Source: Iodobacter sp. BJB302 (lineage in GTDB: Bacteria > Pseudomonadota > Gammaproteobacteria > Burkholderiales > Chitinibacteraceae). Taken from it: a DNA stretch of 64,000 nucleotides. The stretch's first letter is position 1. Every line of letters starts with the position of its first letter. Below the pieces are notes generated by a model. It saw nothing but the letters and a program-made list of their open reading frames with translations, made no database searches and was not told the origin of the DNA. This document shows positions 61,910 to 64,000 of the stretch, one piece after another. The DNA lies in contig NZ_PDZG01000013.1 of NCBI RefSeq assembly GCF_002735645.1, positions 1 through 64,000 of the forward strand. The letters are read 5' to 3'. Made by a program: the position numbers and the translations under genes.

Positions 61910-63061
61910 ATGAAATCTCCCCTTGCCATGATCGCAGCGCTATCAACGCGCATGATCTGCCTTGCACTGGCTGCAGGTATTTTGGCATTGCACTTTCTTT
62001 TAGCACAACAGCCAAGCCCGATGGGCTATGCGCTTGAGCTATGGTTTCTTGCCTGCGCCCTCGCCCTTTTTCTTCGAAAAAAGCAGAAACGTATTTTATC
62101 TAATCCAGATACAGAAACACGGCTTGCCGATGATTTTTCGGCATGCCTGCCGGATTTAATCTGGTGCATCAGCTTTGCTAATCGCAGTGTTAATCCGCTG
62201 AACCACAGCTTTGCTGATATTCATCCTCAGGCCACCGCCGAAAATAAAAAAATATCCAGCCTGTTTCCAGCCCGAATCTCCCGCCAGTACCTGGAAGCCT
62301 TAATTTCTGTGCAAAGCACACAAAAGCCACAAACCTTTGAATACCAGTATGGGGGCAATGATCAGGTTAAGCGTTATTTTGAGGCCCGTTTATTACCGCA
62401 ATCCTCAAGAGACTGCATGGCCGTTATTCGTGATATCACACATATCAAAGATACCGAGCAGGCATTATTAAACCAGCAATTGTTTGTGCATCAAATTATT
62501 GATTCCAGCCCTAATTTAATTTTTGTGCGGGATAAACACGGGCGTTTTCTGCTGGTTAATCACGCAACACAAACGCAGCTTGGCCATGAGCTTTTAGTGC
62601 AATCGCATATGGGCTTAGTTGATTCACCCCAGCCTTTTACGCTGGGTGATGCAGATGTACTGGAAAAAGGCGAAACAATCCGCCATTTAGATTCGTGGCT
62701 GATGCCGGATAATCAGGTTCACTGGTTTGATATCACCAAACTGCCGATTGTGCGCGATGAAAATACCTATATTTTGTCCATTGCAATGGATATTTCGCAT
62801 TTAAAAAGCACAGAAGCAGCGATGGAAGATATCCAAAGCCTTATTCGCAACGTAGCCGATGCGCTGCCTGTGTGCTTTGTATTAATTGAACAGGGCGTGA
62901 TTACCTTTGCAAACCAGGGCGCTGAAGCTTTATTGGGCCAGACCAATAAAGAACTCACCGGAAAAACACTGACAAGCTTAATCGATCCCAATGGTGATTC
63001 CAGCAATTATCAGATTATTGAGCTGACTAATATGGCAAACCAGCTGGTGATTTTTAAATAA
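61910..63061 (+). CDS. Membrane protein with three PAS domains and no output domain
   Basis: Encodes 383 residues. Two N-terminal membrane helices (RMICLALAAGILALHFLLAQ, then LELWFLACALALFL), then PAS 1 (about 75-180; FSACLPDLIWCISFANRSVN, closing VIRDITHIKDTEQAL), PAS 2 (about 190-300; IIDSSPNLIFVRDKHGRFLL, closing SIAMDISHLKSTEAA) and PAS 3 (about 308-383; ALPVCFVLIEQGVITFANQG). It stops inside or right after PAS 3, where kinases or GGDEF/EAL proteins would continue. Downstream sequence is non-coding, so this is not a simple frameshift nearby. Possibly a truncated sensor or a stand-alone adaptor. Confidence 0.82.
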   Translation: MKSPLAMIAALSTRMICLALAAGILALHFLLAQQPSPMGYALELWFLACALALFLRKKQKRILSNPDTETRLADDFSACLPDLIWCISFANRSVNPLNHSFADIHPQATAENKKISSLFPARISRQYLEALISVQSTQKPQTFEYQYGGNDQVKRYFEARLLPQSSRDCMAVIRDITHIKDTEQALLNQQLFVHQIIDSSPNLIFVRDKHGRFLLVNHATQTQLGHELLVQSHMGLVDSPQPFTLGDADVLEKGETIRHLDSWLMPDNQVHWFDITKLPIVRDENTYILSIAMDISHLKSTEAAMEDIQSLIRNVADALPVCFVLIEQGVITFANQGAEALLGQTNKELTGKTLTSLIDPNGDSSNYQIIELTNMANQLVIFK

Positions 63062-63464
63062 TACCCGCTGAAACCAGCCCGCAGGGCGCAAAAAAGGATG
63101 TGAGATCTTTTTTTGCCCAAGCCTGAAAACAGCCACATCCTGCGATGTGGCTATTTTTTTATGCAAAAAATGCAGAACACTTCATTTTGAATCGTATTGC
63201 CATCCCATTCATGCACATGCCACACCTGCAAAGGTTTAAGTCCCGCCGCCCGCCTTCAGCAACAAATAAATAATATTAAAAATATAAATTGGTCACACTC
63301 AAAAAAAACTTAATGGGGTACTTAGAAAACTTAAGTTTTTTTTAATCCGCAGGTCACCCCTCCTCCTTATGCTAAGCGCCATAAACAGCATTCAATATGC
63401 TCAGAAAATTGATTGATTTTTTTTAAATCCATCGTTTTACACGCGCCCGAGGAAGATCACTCCA
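63062..63464. other. Intergenic, no gene seen
   Basis: Contains the terminator at 63127-63160 and an AT-rich promoter region upstream of the lipoprotein at 63465. Nothing else recognised. Confidence 0.5.
63127..63160 (+). terminator. Terminator after the PAS gene
   Basis: Stem AGCCACATC / GATGTGGCT followed by a run of seven T. Confidence 0.85.
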
Positions 63465-64000
63465 ATGTCTAAAAGTATTTATTTATCAATCACGCTGGCA
63501 CTCTCCAGTACCATGATCAGCGGCTGTAATTCTTCTGAAGATACCCCTCTCAGCACAAACCCCGGCACACCAGGCAGTGTAACCACCCCCAGCCCGGTGC
63601 CTCCCCCTGTTGTCACCCCCACACCCGTGCCAGAAAACCCCAATCCAACGCCCGATCCTGTTCCCACGCTGGCCCCGGTTCCAAGCAATGTCCCCACCTT
63701 GCCACCGACACCCGTTCCGACTACTCCTCCCAGCCCCACTCCAGTACCAATACCCACTCCCGTTCCGGGCACTCCGGTGATTCCTACACAAATACCGCAG
63801 CCTCCTCTTGGGCCTGCCACTAAAAAAGCATTGCTGATTGGTGTGGATGGTATCCAATACGATGTTCTGCTTGATGCACTCGCAAATAAGCAATTAAGCA
63901 ATATTGCACAGCTTAATTTAAGCCCAAGCTATGCAGGCGGAATTGCAGGCTCTGCCACTCAGCAACAAACACTCAGCGGCCCGGGCTGGGCATCCATCTT
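63465..64000 (+). CDS. Pro-rich lipoprotein with alkaline-phosphatase/phosphodiesterase domain (partial)
   Basis: ATG 63465 follows a GAGGAAG site; the frame is open to the window end (178 codons). Signal peptide and lipobox ISGC (Cys 21), then about 95 residues of Pro/Thr/Val-rich linker (TPTPVPENPNPTPDPVPTLA and similar), then KKALLIGVDGIQYDVLLDAL, the first strand and metal Asp of the alkaline-phosphatase superfamily (nucleotide pyrophosphatase/phosphodiesterase branch). Further on, QQQTLSGPGWASI is where these enzymes carry the catalytic Thr or Ser. Rest lies beyond 64000. The Gly/Val-rich minus-strand frames here are artefacts. Confidence 0.8.
   Translation, partial: MSKSIYLSITLALSSTMISGCNSSEDTPLSTNPGTPGSVTTPSPVPPPVVTPTPVPENPNPTPDPVPTLAPVPSNVPTLPPTPVPTTPPSPTPVPIPTPVPGTPVIPTQIPQPPLGPATKKALLIGVDGIQYDVLLDALANKQLSNIAQLNLSPSYAGGIAGSATQQQTLSGPGWASI

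Noticed and set aside
63479-63901. Gly/Val repeat protein on the minus strand
   Set aside because: It is the reverse reading of the proline-rich stalk of the plus-strand lipoprotein, which has a signal peptide, lipobox and ribosome site.

Overview
The window looks like chromosomal DNA of a Gram-negative betaproteobacterium, most likely of the Neisseriales (Chromobacteriaceae/Chitinibacteraceae, Iodobacter-like). This is an inference from gene content and general protein character (PqiABC, type II secretion, PEP-CTERM protein, SelD/MnmH, AmpC, Cache-type chemoreceptor, many lipoproteins). No rRNA is present to settle it. Genes are close-packed with moderate GC. A few AT-rich patches stand out as acquired or decaying DNA (about 0.6-1.2, 19.8-21.3 and 25.0-25.2 kb).

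Region by region. 0-1.2 kb is insertion-sequence debris: a transposase start running off the left edge, a beta-trefoil lectin gene cut short by that IS, a long perfect hairpin, the tail of an IS1595-type transposase, and a very AT-rich stretch. 1.2-6.1 kb has two lipoproteins, rlmF and small DUF proteins. 6.1-9.7 kb is the pqiABC operon. 9.8-15.1 kb holds a SYLF protein, a possible tiny membrane protein, a peroxiredoxin broken by an amber codon, and a cystine-type amino-acid ABC operon whose ATPase is also broken by an amber codon, followed by a VOC protein and the 3' remnant of an arylsulfatase. 15.2-19.4 kb is an alkyl-sulfate locus: TetR regulator with two operators, secreted SDS-type alkylsulfatase and a FadL-type outer-membrane channel. 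19.76-21.47 kb is an AT-rich single-gene cassette (Sll1717-type P-loop ATPase) between imperfect inverted repeats.

21.9-25.0 kb is a three-gene efflux operon (DUF3302, HlyD-type, NodT-type). 25.6-28.9 kb has an XRE regulator and a two-permease amino-acid transporter without its own ATPase. 29.2-35.9 kb has a lipoprotein, a papain/C39-like cysteine protease, tRNA-Arg, a dihaem cytochrome c, an SMR transporter, pepD and rarD. 36-44.9 kb has a metzincin lipoprotein with IPT/TIG repeats, a PEP-CTERM protein, a DppA-like binding protein, a DUF455 ferritin-like protein and ndh. 45.4-47.6 kb carries the divergent selenium pair selD/mnmH. 47.7-56.2 kb has a chemoreceptor, SDR, class C beta-lactamase, a MerR-CMD unit with a textbook 19-bp-spacer MerR promoter, arnD, SRPBCC and PilZ proteins. 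56.3-60.7 kb is gspC-gspD-gspE. 60.7-61.7 kb is a tRNA operon, Val-Asp-Val-Asp-(decayed)-Val-Asp-Val, behind a near-consensus promoter. The window ends with a PAS-only membrane protein and the start of a proline-rich lipoprotein with an alkaline-phosphatase-superfamily domain.

The items most worth following up are the inverted-repeat-bounded ATPase cassette, the two nearby amber codons in otherwise intact conserved genes, the orphan cysteine protease, the divergent metzincin, the leaderless MerR promoter and the PAS-only protein. No CRISPR array, prophage or replication origin was seen.
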